A DNA stretch of 64,000 bases from Breviolum minutum Mf 1.05b.01 (GCA_000507305.1 DF239784.1:1-64000), one strand, 5' to 3'. Positions 1-11,944 are shown, counted from the stretch's first letter. The notes: generated from the sequence alone by a model not told the origin. Numbers and translations are program-made.

Positions 1-2
1 AA

Positions 3-512
3 GCAAGTACTGAAGTTACCCGAAGGAGAAAAGCACCAATCGAAGATGAAGTTTTCCAGTGTCCGAGCCCGGAAAAGACGATCCCTGAGAAGACGACGAC
101 CACTGAAGCTGATCCTGATGAAATGAAGAAAGCAGAGGAAGAGAAGCAAAAGAAATTGGAGGATGAAGCAAACGCAAAGAAGGCAGAGGAAGAGAAGCAA
201 AAGAAATTGGAGGATGAAGCAAACGCAAAGAAGGCAGAGGATGAGAAGCAAAAGAAATTGGACGATGAAGCAAAAGCAAAGAAGGCAGAGGAAGAGAAAC
301 AAAAGACATTGGATGCTGAAGCAAAAGCAAAGAAGGCAGATGAAGAGAAACAAAAGACATTGGATGCTGAAGCAAAAGCAAAGAAGGCAGAGGAAGAGAA
401 GCAAAAGAAATTGGAGGATGAATCACGAGCAAAGAAAGAAGAGGAGGCGGAGAGACAAACGAATTCCCAAGCTTTGTCTGAGTCGCAACACACTCAATGG
501 TCACTTGATTGA
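3..512 (+). CDS. 3' end of a coiled-coil, Lys/Glu-rich repeat protein (partial)
   Basis: The frame is open from the first bases of the window, so the gene begins upstream; it ends at a TGA at 510-512. The visible part has a charged lead-in rich in Pro, Glu and Thr, then six 17-residue copies of a Lys/Glu-rich heptad-like unit (first copy reads KKAEEEKQKKLEDEANA), then a short polar tail ending QWSLD. The repeat is predicted to be a long alpha-helix or coiled coil. No catalytic domain is visible and I do not recognise the protein. The next gene on the same strand starts about 450 bp downstream, consistent with the one-way gene clusters usual in dinoflagellates. The opposite strand gives a long Leu/Pro/Ser-rich frame that only mirrors the repeat. 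Confidence 0.75.
   Translation, partial: ASTEVTRRRKAPIEDEVFQCPSPEKTIPEKTTTTEADPDEMKKAEEEKQKKLEDEANAKKAEEEKQKKLEDEANAKKAEDEKQKKLDDEAKAKKAEEEKQKTLDAEAKAKKADEEKQKTLDAEAKAKKAEEEKQKKLEDESRAKKEEEAERQTNSQALSESQHTQWSLD
126..431 (+). repeat. 51-bp coding tandem repeat, six units
   Basis: Six in-frame 51-bp units each encode 17 residues. Units 1, 2 and 6 end in KKLEDE-type sequence; units 4 and 5 share a TLDAEAKA variant, which suggests recent duplication of neighbouring units. Confidence 0.9.
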
Positions 513-959
513 ATCATCTATTTTCAACTGAGTTCCATATAGGAATTGGCATGATTATGTCATTATTATGTTCACGTATGATTGCCTTTGTGTTGTTTCA
601 ATTTACAATATATATATATATAGATCTTGCCATGACTGTGGTACATATGCTTGTGTTCTTTCTGACATCTTTTTACCATGTTGAATATTAAGGTCATGCA
701 ACACGCTCCAGCAAGCCATCGCACTGGTGCAGAAACAACGTCCGTTTGAGTCCCGGGAAAGGGAACCTGACTCGATCTCGACGGCCACCACATTGCAGAT
801 TCCTGGCAGCACCGAATGAAAGAGCTGTGTATACAGACAATCTGTTAATTGATAAGAACTTGAATCCACTAGCAACATGATGTGGCAGTTGCTTTTGATT
901 GCAACAACTTGTTTTAATCCATAGTTGATGTTTCACTTAGGCTGGGAGAATCTCAACCT
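513..959. other. Intergenic stretch between two + strand genes
   Basis: No gene seen. It holds a short TA microsatellite near 608-623. A possible 5' exon or leader of the next gene cannot be excluded, because in dinoflagellates the mRNA start is set by spliced-leader addition, not by a visible promoter. Confidence 0.5.
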
Positions 960-3028
960 ATGGGTGATGGTGGTATGGCAATGCCTGAACTACTTTCAGC
1001 GGCATTGGAACGTATCAAACAAATGGAAGACCAGCTGGCTGAAAAGGGAAGTCAGTCAACAACTGGGCGCCCTCCAAGTTTGAAAAGATCAACACAACTC
1101 GACAGCAGTGCCGAGAAGGACCTAGATGGGATTTCAAAAATGCTTTGGTGTTTGAGAAATAATTGGTTCGTTTTTGAATGTATACGGTATACCTCAAATG
1201 AAGGTTTTTTTAATATTTCTTTCGTCTCAAACCATAACTTTGGACACACTGATCTGCAACCTCTGCAGGAAATCCTGCCTGACAGGCAGTCTGATGAACC
1301 ATTTGCAGCATCTGCTTCCTCGCCTGAAGGCAGTGATGTAGGAAAAGGTGGAGCAGGTAATGGTTCTGGCACTGGTGCTCTGGTTGAAAAACCAAAAGAC
1401 GTGGAGACCAAACCTCCTGATACTAGCTTGGAAGAATTGAATGCCATGATATTGAAAAATCTTTCCGACCGAGCTGATGAAATTCCCAAGCAGTCCACTC
1501 CCAGTGTGCCGGGGGAAGTCATCAATTGGGTGACCCACAAGAAGGAAGGGATGCGACTTAAACGTCTCATGGAGGAGAGCAGTGACGGTCGCAAATTTCC
1601 ACATATGCAAGATATGTGGTGTGGCAGCGCAGCTGATTCTTGGTTCTGGAAAAAATCATTTGTTGCTTTAAAAACGCTTTCCTCCTTTTTGAAATATGAT
1701 GGTAAGTTTTTCATATTTCCGAACTTCGGCCCATGTTTTTGTTTGCTCATTTAATTGCCCAATGACTGATCCCCAGGACCGCAGGAAACTTCTCCAGCAA
1801 TGGGTGGAAAGCGAACAAGACCCCAGCTGCATTGAGGCTGACTTGGTGATTTCCAAGCGTACTTCAAAGAAGAAACGTGGCACGAAAGAGCTACTTACAA
1901 CAACGGAGATGATGAAACGCGAGATTCCTATGGAGAAGATCAGGGCCATAGTAGCAAAGGGAAAGGGCATCCCAGATGAGGACTGCCCTGAAATTGCCAG
2001 TTTGACGAGGTTTTGGATCAATACGTCAACTCAAGAAATAGATGAGGATGAAGCAAAACAAGAACAACGAGTCAAGGTTGCAGGTACAGCTTCATCGGGC
2101 ATAGATGCAGTCTTTTCCACGGAAGATGCTGGATCTATGGGTGGTCTTGGGGCAGACAAAATGCAATCTATCTTGGAAGGGCTTCCTTCAGCTGAAGGAC
2201 TTGGGGTGGGAATGCTTTATTCAAAAAAGTTAGTCATGAAGAGTAAATCATTTATTGACTATTTATTCTTTAACTTGGCCACTCATCCCTCCACGCTGGC
2301 CTTCTCAAATGTCAGGAAGAGACCAGTCTCGGCAACAAGAAGGTGCACCTCGAGCAAAGGCGAAGGCGAAAACCAGAGCTAAGGCAAAAGCCTGGGCGAA
2401 TCCAAACGTTGATGAAGCCAGGCCAAAAACACCAGAGGATATCAAATCAGAAGTCAGTCTGGTTCTTAATATCATACATCCTTTTAGCTACCTGAAAGCA
2501 TGGCCATTGATCAAAACATTTCTTCATGTAGTCTTGGAATTTCAAATTGGATTATGATTTCAACCTTGCACTTCTCAGGTTCAGCCCTCAAGAAGGAATT
2601 GACTGCCGTGACAAACTTGTCCCTGGAACTTCCACAAAAGAATCCCTTGCGGACCAATTTGGAACGCTACAAGAAGCGTATTGAGGAGTACTTGGATGAG
2701 TTTCTTGGCCTTACATTTAAAGTTCTTCGAGTCTTCAAGTTTCAAGTCTTCATTTTTGAACATCAAACAGTATAATAAACTATACCCCAAAATTCAAGTC
2801 AATCACTGCACCAACATCTTTCTAAGGATGAAGTCGCTGAAGACTGCGGCTGATATTTCTGATATGAAGACTGAAGTGGAGGAAGAGGCTTAAGTTAGTG
2901 TTAAGCCATGTATTTTCCCTTTCACTTTGTATCATCCTGTTCCCTTCGGCCAGGTGAAGAGGCTTCGTATGGCCAAGGCTCAAGCTAGAGCTGTGATCTC
3001 TGAACTCAAGAAACAGGGCACGGCCTAA
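960..3028 (+). CDS. Multi-exon gene, dinoflagellate-specific multi-copy family with Lys/Ala-rich segment
   Basis: Likely coding blocks are 960-about 1125, 1270-about 1640, 1777-about 2215, 2316-2461, 2579-about 2720, about 2829-2890 and 2954-3028 (TAA stop). Acceptors are clear AG sites, for example CTCTGCAG before 1270, CCCCAG before the block at 1777 and TTCTCAG before 2579; the 2461/2579 junction joins in phase (G|GT). ATG 960 was chosen because it opens a good frame rich in acidic and amide residues (PELLSAALERIKQMEDQL). The third block carries the segment LLQQWVESEQDPSCIEADLV and, later, EIASLTRFWINT, which resemble a large family I remember from Symbiodiniaceae proteins. The fourth block has an (R/K)AKAKAK run at about 2350-2400. 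The last exon ends in a basic helix, ISELKKQGTA. The function is unknown. It lies directly upstream of the transposase-like gene and may have been mobilised with it. Confidence 0.6.
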
Positions 3029-4153
3029 GTGCTGGCGCTGTATGTCTGTGACTGCTTTGGGTGTGTTGGTGATAGTAAGTAAGACTCTACCATATGTGGA
3101 ATTTGAACTGTTTTTTCTTGTCTCTGATTTCAAGATGATACAAATAACCATAGAAACATGTTTGCTGATTCTTCCACCAGAGTTGTCACGTACTTTTTGG
3201 GGGCTGCCATAGAACCTTGCCTGGAGCTTTCTAACAAAGAATTTGCTTATCATGAAACTCGTACATACTTCAATTAATTCATGCTCTTTGGCAGGGAGGG
3301 TGGCTTTTCTTTTTGAAACTTGGGAAACCCATCAAAAATCTACGATGGGATGGTGATTGGTTCACATATGTTGCGCAAGAACAGCGTGTGTCCGTAGCTT
3401 TGGTAGCGATCTTGGTGGAGGAGTCATTATCCACTTAGGTAGTCGCATGGCCCTTGAATCCTCATGTTACAAATGATATGTAGATAGACTTTGAACTGCG
3501 GAAAAAACAATGATATAAAAATATGACTAGTCCAATAGAGACAGATAGATATTTTCACATAGTCTTTAAGTCTTTCAAATCTGAAAACTATATGTAGATA
3601 AAGTATAATATACTATATTGGTTTGTCAATGGTGTTCTGCAGGGCTCAGGGCTTGGGGTGCACTACAGGTGGACAAGTGACTCAACAAGTATGTAGGGCG
3701 CTGGATTCTGAAAATGGCGTGGAAAAAAATTGGGTATGGCATGAACATTTTTCTCTGATCCTATGCTATGTTCATTTCAGTAGAACGATGGGTGGTTATT
3801 TTCATACCAAGTTAGATTAGCATGCACCACCCACGCAGGTGCAGAGGTTCCCAGCCAACGTCAAGATGATCTCGTTCACCTTAATGACTTGTGTCTTGGT
3901 GGAAGTCAAGCAATAGAACCATTCAGCTTTTTTAACCCCATTTATGGTGAATTTTCTTCAACTCAGCATTTTTGAGGTTGGCTTCGGGAATTGGTTCTGG
4001 CAATTCTTCAGTGAAACATGCGAAAGAAGTTGGAGAATTATTTCATTCAAATGTCTTCAAAAGGCCCCTTGGTAGCAAAATGTTGAAAAAAGAATCATCT
4101 TTGCAAACCAAAAATTTGAGTCGTTGATGTCTCATTACAACTGAGTCCCATCA
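3029..4153 (+). other. Region with possible leading exons of the downstream gene
   Basis: Two short coding-like stretches are seen: about 3643-3735, after an AG acceptor at the CTGCAG near 3640, and about 3840-3935, after ACGCAG, reading VPSQRQDDLVHLNDLCLGG. They lie on the same strand as the transposase-like gene and could be its first exons, but I could not chain their phases. The rest (3030-3600) is AT-rich with no recognised feature. Confidence 0.3.
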
Positions 4154-6336
4154 GCCACACTGGTGAATCTATGGTACATCACGCTGCGAAGAAAGCTGGA
4201 ATTTCACTGGGGTGCGATCTACAATTTCTGGATCTTCCTGTGTGCTCTGGTTATGATAGTGATGGCTCACCACAACTGGAAATTCAAGCATGGCCATTTC
4301 TACTTCCATCAGATCTCGTTTCTCAGCTGATTTGAAACCTGAAACCAATGTCAATGTTTCATATTTGGTCTTAATTTCTGTTTTTGCTTTGTCCACCCAT
4401 GGCAAACAAGGCCCAAGCCATCGTTGACAATGGCCTTCTGAAGTCATTGGTGGGCCTGGACAAGCTGGAGGAGTATTGGCAGCATATGCTCCATGATTTT
4501 CCAGATCATCCCGCAGCCAAAAGCCCATGTAGCTCTGTGCCCATTTCACTGTATGGTACTTTGAAATGTATTGTACATTTTGTGGATTTTAAACTCTGTG
4601 ATCCATAGTTCAGATTCAGGTAAGTAAGTACCATGTTTTTTTTGTATACCATGTATTTACTACCACCATTAAATCTGGCACATTCTGTTTCGGAAATTGG
4701 GAAACTTAGGTGACGAAGGGTCAGCACTTGGTGGATCCTACATGGTATTTCACTGGCAACCCGAATTATCACCATGTCCTACGAATTCTGGAGCAAGCAG
4801 GTTCTTGATCACTACAATCCCATCTTCAGCTTACATGTACGACGGTGATGTCAATATCACGCTGCAATGTGCCGGGAAGCATATTTGCAATTCACTGTCC
4901 AATTTCAAACTATCAATTCCGAATGCAGTTGGAGAAAATGTTTCCTGGTGATTTTTTCAATTGATTTTTTTACGATTTCAATCATCTGATGTTGTTTCTC
5001 ACCATTTTTTCCCACCATAGGGGCCTCTCCAAACACGATGCTTTGTCCACTTTCATGGCGGCGCTTGGAATCTAAGGCGATTGAACTAGATATCTTTGTG
5101 ATGAATTTCAAGGGTGACTGGAAGTACCTCTGGCAACTCTTTAACCTGAAGAGATATGCGACGAAAGAGGAGGTGCCTTGAGGTTTTTCTGGCCCACAGT
5201 TTTTGGGGTCGTAAAGTTGTTTGATCCCACTGAAATCCCCAAAGAGTGTTTGTTTTGAAGGAATGGTTTTAAGTCCAACAATATTTCCAAAGTTTCTTTT
5301 GACAAATGCAGGTTTGGGGCCCATCTATATCCCCAACCTTTTTGCTTTCAAAGCATGGTTGTGGTCCCAGCTAATTATTCCCCAAGTTTTTGTTGCCAAA
5401 GAAAAGGTTTCAGGTCTACCCAAAAGATTGTGTATAAACACAGAGCTCCCCTCAAACTCTGATTAGGTATGTTGGAGATGCCGAGCTACAAAGGGCACTT
5501 TAGATCTTTCAATGGCTTACACGAATACAGCTTCAGATGCCCCCTGGCTACAAACTGAGTATCAGGACATCCCATGGGATGTGGAGCCAAGCTTGGCCCG
5601 TCTGCCCGGGTTTCGAATTGAAATGTTGGGGCTGGACATCCTACATATATTCCACCTAGGAGTTGGTCGAGACCTTATAGCTTCAGCTCTGAAGGTGATT
5701 TGTGGTACAACAGTTTTTCATGGAAGAAACCTCGACCAGAAACTGCAACATGCTTCAGGTTGGCTAAAATCATGGGCAAAGACAAACAAGTTATCGCTGG
5801 CTTTGCGAAAATTGACAAAAAGCAATATGAACTGGAAGAGTAAGGAGTACCCCGAGGCCCATTGTAAGGGATTCGATTGCTACGTGATTTTGAAGTGGCT
5901 GGTATCAGGCCCTCTTGCAAGTGAGAACGCTGCAGAAATTCCTGATTCTGTATCTACTGCTTTATGGGCGGCCAATTCTTTGATGAGTGTTCTCATGAAT
6001 GCTGACCGATTTTTAAATGATGATCAACAGCTACATCGGCGTGTGGTGGGACTTTTGCTGGTGCGAACCTACATGCAGCTCGCAGCTGATGCTCTGAGGA
6101 ATCAAAAACGATTATGGAAGATTCGACCGAAGTTTCATTTACTTCACCATTTGGTTCTGGACACCCGATTGCAAAATCCCCATATGACAAGTACTTGGAT
6201 GGATGAAGATGCTGTCAAAAAGTTCATGTTGATCAAGAAAAAAACGCATGTGCGAAGGTCCACGGAGCGAGTTCTCAACCGGTGGCTTTTGAACTTGAAA
6301 AGTAAACTTGTGGAAGTGTGCGCAGCTGAACACTGA
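4154..6336 (+). CDS. Tnp2/Plavaka-like DDE transposase-domain protein, multi-exon
   Basis: Exons about 4154-4317, 4411-4555, 4710-4868, 5021-5172 and 5467-6336 join in coherent phase (0, 1, 1, 0) through GT-AG introns, giving about 495 residues and a TGA at 6334-6336. Exon 4 has FKGDWKYLWQLFNLKRY (GAC at 5116-5118). Exon 5 opens with VCWRCRATKG, a Cys-x2-Cys knuckle at 5470-5481, followed by LDILHIFHLGVGRDL (Asp codon 5635-5637), then RPKFHLLHHLV and WMDEDAVKKF (acidic triplet 6202-6210). The order Asp, CxxC, D-x-LH-x-x-H-x-GV, PKFH, late acidic residue matches the layout of Tnp2 and Plavaka-type transposases (RNase H fold). That match is from memory, not a search. The family is highly multi-copy in Symbiodiniaceae. 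The first exon and true start are uncertain. No intron here is a repeat element. Confidence 0.7.
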
Positions 6337-7190
6337 AAAAAATTGACCTGAACTTGGATGAAATTGGGTTTGTGTGATTGTTTTCTACTGTGCATGTGTT
6401 CTCCTGAAACAAGGTATATTCCAAATTTCAAGTGTTTATGTATATGCCATGTGTTCCTAATTTCACGTGTTTGAAGGGCCGCAAAAAATCTTCCAGATCC
6501 AAGGTCATATTTGAATACAGGTAAATCCCCTTTAGGTACGTATACAAGCATGCATATAGATATTTCAATTTCTATTTGTAGAAATAATACTTATAGTATG
6601 TGATCGTGATGCTAAATACAAACATATTCACATGTATATGGAAATAAGATTTGTCCTTGAAAAAAATACATCCAACCCTCAAACATTACAAGTCTATGTA
6701 TTTTTCACCCAAAGGAAAGCTACCCTTATTTCACTGTAGCTTTCCTTTTGAGTTAAGCTGAGTTAAGCTCAAGTTTGGTCAATGTCAAGATCCATGCAGG
6801 GACTATAAAGCCAAAAAACCGAGAAATTCCGTGAAATTTTGTGTTTTTGAGATTTGACTGTTTCAAGGCCCTATCTTGTGCGAATGGACCCATGTAGGGG
6901 ATAATCTTGCACAAATCCATGTCTAGGATCGCCATATATGAAGAGGTTATGTACCGCATGCTACCGCTGATACACTCTTCGCATTACCCATAGCTTTGAC
7001 TCCTGTCTTCCTACTGGGATGTCTATGGAAGTTAGTAGTTAGCAAGTTGGTTTATAACCTACATACGGGACGTATCCAACCGTAAATAGGGGCGCAAAAA
7101 TCCATTTACTAAGAGCCATGGACATCCCAGTACCATTCATTCTGACGGTTTCTTTTTCGACATCACGTGACCCTGAATCAAATGATATCT
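6337..7190. other. AT-rich intergenic DNA, start of the repeat-rich zone
   Basis: No gene or clear repeat is seen apart from a short inverted pair near 6712-6750 (AAGGAAAGCTAC ... GTAGCTTTCCTTTT). Frames here are short and unconvincing. Confidence 0.5.
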
Positions 7191-7281
7191 AAATGGAATC
7201 ACATTCTCTTCTTTTGGGCCATTTTTTGGAACATAACTTAAGTGTGCATCATCTGATGCCATCTTAATAGGTAAAACTTAC

Positions 7282-7390
7282 ACCTACACCCCTGAAAACG
7301 AACATGAACATGGACAATTCCAAGCGTTTGAAGATGTATCTCCTATTAAACATGGTGTTTTTCCATTGTCATTTCAATTTTTGGGGGTGT
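7282..7390. mobile_element. MITE-like inverted repeat, ACACCCC-ended family
   Basis: The ends are inverted: ACACCCCTGAAAACGAACATG at the left and a matching TTTTTGGGGGTGTA at the right. A second copy is at 19568-19680 and a longer variant at 41248-41437. Confidence 0.6.
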
Positions 7391-7558
7391 AAACCATATA
7401 ACCAAATTATAAAATTCATCAGACTAAAGTCTTCCAAAAAAGCACCACGAAACCTCTGAGCTGCCCAAAAGCCCCAAAAATTTCCACCCCGGGCATTGAT
7501 GAGGTTTGATATCAAAAATGCTAGTCGCTGAAAGTTGAGCATGTAAAAAGTCCCAGAA

Positions 7559-7649
7559 ACTAACATGGCTGGCAATGGAAAATCACCATTAGGGAATACA
7601 CCTTCTTGCCAGGTCCATTTCTCATTGCCATGTTAGTTTACCGGAGGGT
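7559..7649. mobile_element. MITE-like element, AACTAACAT..GCAATGG family
   Basis: The left end, AACTAACATGGCTGGCAATGG, is inverted at the right end as CCATTGCCATGTTAGTTT followed by ACCGGAGGGT. The same family recurs at 26366, 35517, 40591, 47213 and 48667. Confidence 0.6.
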
Positions 7650-7669
7650 ATCCTTCCAGAAACTAACAA

Positions 7670-7790
7670 TACTGTTGATGGTTCAGAAATCCGGTAAACT
7701 CACCAGTTGAGGGACAGTTGGTAGTTGAAATCCCAGGTAATTTACAAGGGTTTTTGTACATCCAAGGTGGTTGGCAAAAAGGGATTTCTG
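7670..7790. mobile_element. TACTGTTGATGG element (left end clear, right end worn)
   Basis: It begins TACTGTTGATGGTTCAGAAA. The expected inverted end is degenerate (GGGATTTCTGATTCC). The family is described under the copy at 34130-34244. Confidence 0.5.
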
Positions 7791-8211
7791 ATTCCCAGCA
7801 ACCCGAAACAGCACCTGGATTTCAGGGGATCCGATAAATAGGGACACATTTTTATTTCCCAACCATCAGTTGTGCTATGTTACCTGAACGTTGCAGCCGT
7901 TGCTGTTTGTTCATTTCCATCAATTAACGCAAGCCCGAAAAAAACGGGTATATTTCCAGTTTTTTCTTAAAAAAACATGGTATGAATTCCTCTGTTTTCC
8001 AGGTGATTTCCAACAAAAAACAAGAAAAAGAAAAANCGCACGGCGGAAGAAGATCCCCCTTTGTTGGTGGATGTCATGTGGGACGTTTCGGCCCCTCCCT
8101 GAAACTAACAGCCTGAAACTATCACCTGAAAATGGATGGTACTGGAAGATTATGTAAGATCCATGTATGGTACATCTACCTGCATTTTTATGGAAAATCT
8201 GGGTAAGTACC

Positions 8212-8290
8212 ATCTGGTAAACTAACATATCCCACCGAAAAGGAAAATCATCATCTTCAAAGGTACCTGCAAGGCAGGGGATATGTGAGA
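8212..8290. mobile_element. AACTAACATATCCC inverted-repeat element
   Basis: ACTAACATATCCCACC at the left, the internal motif GGAAAATCATCATCTTCAA, and GGGGATATGTGAG at the right. Relatives are at 20248, 20354, 33591, 34522 and 42331. Confidence 0.5.
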
Positions 8291-8634
8291 TATACCTTGC
8301 AGCCAGTTCGCACGTGAAAAATGGATGGGACTGGAACTGAAATTGGCCATGTGCCTGGAGTTGGGAAACACAATGTCAAAGTTCCTCTTTTTTTTCAGGG
8401 GCACATGAACACATACCTCTACTCAGAAGTCGAAAATAAAACTTAAAGAGTTGAAGCCCATGTTTCAAAGGCTCAAAGGCGATATTTCCTTCATGTTTCC
8501 GAGTACTCAATGATGGGTAGGTACACCCATTCTGGTTCTCATGAAACCATTGAAACATCTGCTTTCGTGCTACCAGTACCTGAAATTCTAGTGTTTGGAC
8601 AGAATCATAAAAACGTGCCTGCTGTAAGGAATAC

Positions 8635-8742
8635 CTGGTTGGTGGTTTCAACTCCCCATCCGAAAAATAATAGTGAGATTGGACATCTTCTCCAAATAGG
8701 GGTGAACGGGTGAGCATACAAATATTGGAAACCACCACCTAG
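8635..8742. mobile_element. CTAG-ended introner-type element with ATAC target duplication
   Basis: A 108-bp element running CTGGTTGGTGGTTTC ... GGAAACCACCACCTAG, flanked on both sides by ATAC (8631-8634 and 8743-8746). On the minus strand the duplication reads GTAT, the same as one of the two intronic copies. No gene is recognised around it. Confidence 0.85.
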
Positions 8743-9465
8743 ATACCCATGTGAACAAAAATGTGTGTTTTCAGCTACCATTGAAGTGAAGGCCCCCGAG
8801 TCGTTGTAACCAAAAAATGGGACAAATTATCTTCTGCGAGGTTTCCTGATGGGAGGAAGGCAGGTCGAAATGAAGTGAAGTCATCCAAAACGGAAAGGTC
8901 TTTGTTCGAGGATGTTCCTTTTCCAATATTTTCTTCCGGATTCTTGTGAAATGTAGCAAGGACGCCTATGCTAAGCTCCCTCCTTATAATTCCATCGTTT
9001 TCAGGGACCGACTCACCACCTGCAACCAGCATTATTGAGTCAAAATTGGTTTACAAAACTAAACCTTTTTCGCCACCAAGATACCCCTTGTATTTCCAAT
9101 TTTTTGTTGCCATAGCCACCCAGTTTTGGGCTACCAAGTGCTAATCGGTGAATCAGTGATTGCCACAAACAACGTCTCATGGAAATAAATTGGGTGGCTC
9201 ACCACCAAATAAATTCGGGAACATGAAAACGCGAAACATCCACGAATTTCAAAATGGTTGGCTTGGGAAGTGGTTGTTTCCCAAGAACGGGGACCCTTTA
9301 AATTTTGCGATGAATGTTTTTGTTTGAAGAATCCAAGCAGAAACCGTTCTTTTTCCAACTTTGAGCTCCCATACCGTGCCGGCAAATCTGGATCGCTGGG
9401 AAGTTTGTAGGAATCCTAGCAGAACAAGATCCGTTGTTCCACCACAATCTACTTGGAGGATGCCC

Positions 9466-11496
9466 GAGTTGAATCAACTTGCTCCGCTATCAAGTCATGA
9501 CATTCAACTACAAAATACACAAGAACAACGGTTTGTTTTTCCCAAACCTTTGTGTTTTTTGATTTCCCCCCACGTTCTTTCTTCCTAAGGATAAATTGAT
9601 ACCAACTCAGGACTCAGGAGCTCACACAAATCTTTCCTTCAAGTTGATGCGCAAAGGCAAAAGTCCAAAAACTACGTCCGTATCTATACGTCTGATGTTA
9701 TCTTATTGTCGTTACATTAAGCTCTATTATATTCATGTAACATTTATTTGTATCATGAGCAATAAATGCAAGTATGTACATATCTATGCGTCTACGCCTG
9801 CATCTTGCGACTGCTAAATGGATGATCTATGGGGTACCAAGAAATTTAACATGCCTTAAAGTCCAAACCATCACCCGTGTGTATCTTGGCAACCACCACA
9901 TTGGCTGGAAATCCAATCTACAGTAATCAAACACCAACTTTTTTTCATTCATTTCATCAGATCTTTTGGGAGAAAATTGCTAGGAAGGCTGCCTGGATGG
10001 GTGATTCTAATGTGTGGGATCTTAAAAATCAGACTTGGTCGGTGACACGATCAAAACCTCGTTCCCTTTTCAACAGATTCATCAACTACATTTCATATAC
10101 TTCCTAAAGTTGAAGTAAGGGGATCTGGGGGGGTTTCCATTACTAAACTCACTTTTGGGATGGCCTCGGCTGAGGTCGCCATAGTGTGCGTAGAATCATC
10201 GTTAAACAGAACCTCATTGTACAGGGTGTGGTACGGTATGGTAAACAGTATTCAGGAACTGGCCAGTATTCAATCCCAACCAATTTGGATCCCCTGCGCA
10301 AGTCATTACTTAGGCATGGCCATAGTTAGATCATTTTCTCATCACGATCAGCACAAGCCCGGTAAACCCAACATAGATCACAGCTCCGATGCAAATTGGT
10401 TCACTACCATACCTTCTTCGATTGCAAGGGTTTAACTATAAATATAAATCTAAATATATATGAATATAAATATAAATATAAATCTAAATATATATGAATA
10501 TATATATATTTGCTTGGATCTCACCCTATGCAGGTTTCATATGCGACCAGTACTTTTCCATGGTTTTCTTGAATATTTAGTCTGAAAAATTTCTGGAGTG
10601 GAGGAGCACAACGCACCATGAAATCACCAGTGTGCTGCCTCCACCCAACAACTGCCAATGCCATGAGGATGGCACGCCATATCTAGGAAGAACGCGAGAA
10701 TGTGCATGTCGACGTCCAGTAAGGGCAGCAGGCCTAACCGAAAAATCGGAAAGACACATACAACAGGATATGAAAAAAACAGCTTTCTTCAACACCGTGT
10801 TGGGGATATCGGGAATGTCGCAATGCGAAGTTTCAGATTTACAGTAATGGTTTTGACATGAGTTTCACGGTGAAACTTCAAGCAACTGGCAGAGGGAAAA
10901 GTGGTGAGCCAAACAGGCCGATTTTGCTGAGACACCTTTCGTCAGTTCACACCGCAAATCCACCGCCCGCACAAATGAAGGTGGTGAAAAAACTGTGGCA
11001 GGTCGAATTTTATTCGACTTCAAACATGTGCCATGGGCTGTGCTTCACGCTTTTCATTCTGAATTGCTCATCCTATGCCCGTGCTGCGCTGGGGCAAGGA
11101 ATGGCAACGTAGTGCGAAACCGTGGAGAAAGTACCCACCGCCCAATCTAATCATGATGACCTGGAAAAATGAAACAACCAATCTTTAGTGGATGTTTGCT
11201 AAAACAGCAAGTTGTCATGTTTCGGGATGTCTAACTGATACAATCACTTTTGAGTGGACGTTGGAGGTATATTGTCATGCATGGAGTCTCAGGAGCGCCT
11301 TTGCTTTCGGAACCATGACTAAAGTTTGAAACAACCACTGATAATTTGGTAGGTTGTTTGTTTTCCCAGATATTTCTTTTTGGGTTTCTATTTGTCTCCT
11401 GGACTCCGCCGCCTCTACTTCGCAGGAAGTTTACCTGCAAATCAAGGTCAGAAAATTGCGGCAAAAAGATACGCGGCCCCTGAAAATCAAAAAAAC
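9466..11496. other. Intergenic DNA with AT microsatellite and two unsupported frames
   Basis: An AT-rich simple repeat of (AAATATAAATCT)-like units lies at about 10437-10512. Around 10120-10190 is a fragment of the CTGGGCAAATT repeat family (GCCTCGGCTGAGGTCGCC). Two adjacent + strand frames (10632-10847, Cys-rich, and 10858-11112) could be exons but have no recognisable domain or clear splice context. Nothing else is supported. Confidence 0.4.
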
Positions 11497-11802
11497 TCAG
11501 CACCAGTGGACCAGGAGAGCCACTGACAGAGGCAAGATCGCAAGGGGAGATGCAGCTCCGTCGCCTACTCCACTGTCTGCCCCAACCTTCTCCTGCGTTG
11601 TTGCCTCCTTTCCCGTAACTTCGATGTTGCCCTGGAAGCCTTGAGCAACCACAGCGTTGGTGATGGCGCTGTTGGTCTCTTCCACCGAGATGGCCTCGAT
11701 CGCCTCCAAAGTCTCCTGTGCTGCGGCGGAGCTGGGCAAAGCCACTTCGAAGATCGCCGTGAGCTGAACTTGAAGTTTCCTTGCTTGGAGCCGTCGAGCC
11801 AC
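11497..11802 (-). CDS. Last exon of a surface protein with GPI-type hydrophobic tail
   Basis: On the minus strand a clear acceptor (AAGTTCAG) precedes 11802, and the frame reads VARRLQARKLQVQLTAIF and then an Ala/Glu/Thr-rich stretch to a stop at 11497-11499. The C-terminus is a small-residue region (GADSGVGDGA) followed by about 17 hydrophobic residues ending LLVHWC, which is the layout of a GPI-attachment signal. The preceding exon, 12170-11950, lies on the same strand and carries a domain common in dinoflagellate surface proteins, in which a VARRL-like stretch usually follows. The two therefore probably form one product. The anchoring is inferred from composition only. Confidence 0.55.
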   Translation of the reverse strand: MARRLQARKLQVQLTAIFEVALPSSAAAQETLEAIEAISVEETNSAITNAVVAQGFQGNIEVTGKEATTQEKVGADSGVGDGAASPLAILPLSVALLVHWC

Positions 11803-11944
11803 CTGAACTTAGCTAACAGCTGTGGAAACTGGCTTGACAAAACAATGTCAGATCAATTTGATCTTTTTTTTTGCAAGCTGAAGCTGAGACAGTAAGTGAA
11901 AGAAAAGGAATCAAAAAAACCAATCCGGCTCAACGTGCGCTTGT

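Larger units (their letters stand above)
7191..9465 (+). repeat. Segmental duplication, copy 1 (partner 19480-21008)
   Basis: Blocks in this interval recur in the same order and orientation about 12 kb downstream: 7191-7390 with 19480-19680, 7800-8160 with 20010-20200, 8380-8742 with 20460-20848, and 9350-9465 with 20890-21008. The copies are diverged and differ by insertions, most clearly the 8750-9340 stretch, which is missing from copy 2. The interval is made of several small inverted-repeat elements, but the shared order over more than 1.5 kb indicates one duplicated segment and not independent insertions. Confidence 0.75.

Noticed and set aside
16-504. 162-codon minus-strand Leu/Pro/Ser-rich frame
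   Set aside because: It is the mirror image of the in-frame coding tandem repeat on the + strand; the repeat alone explains the open frame.
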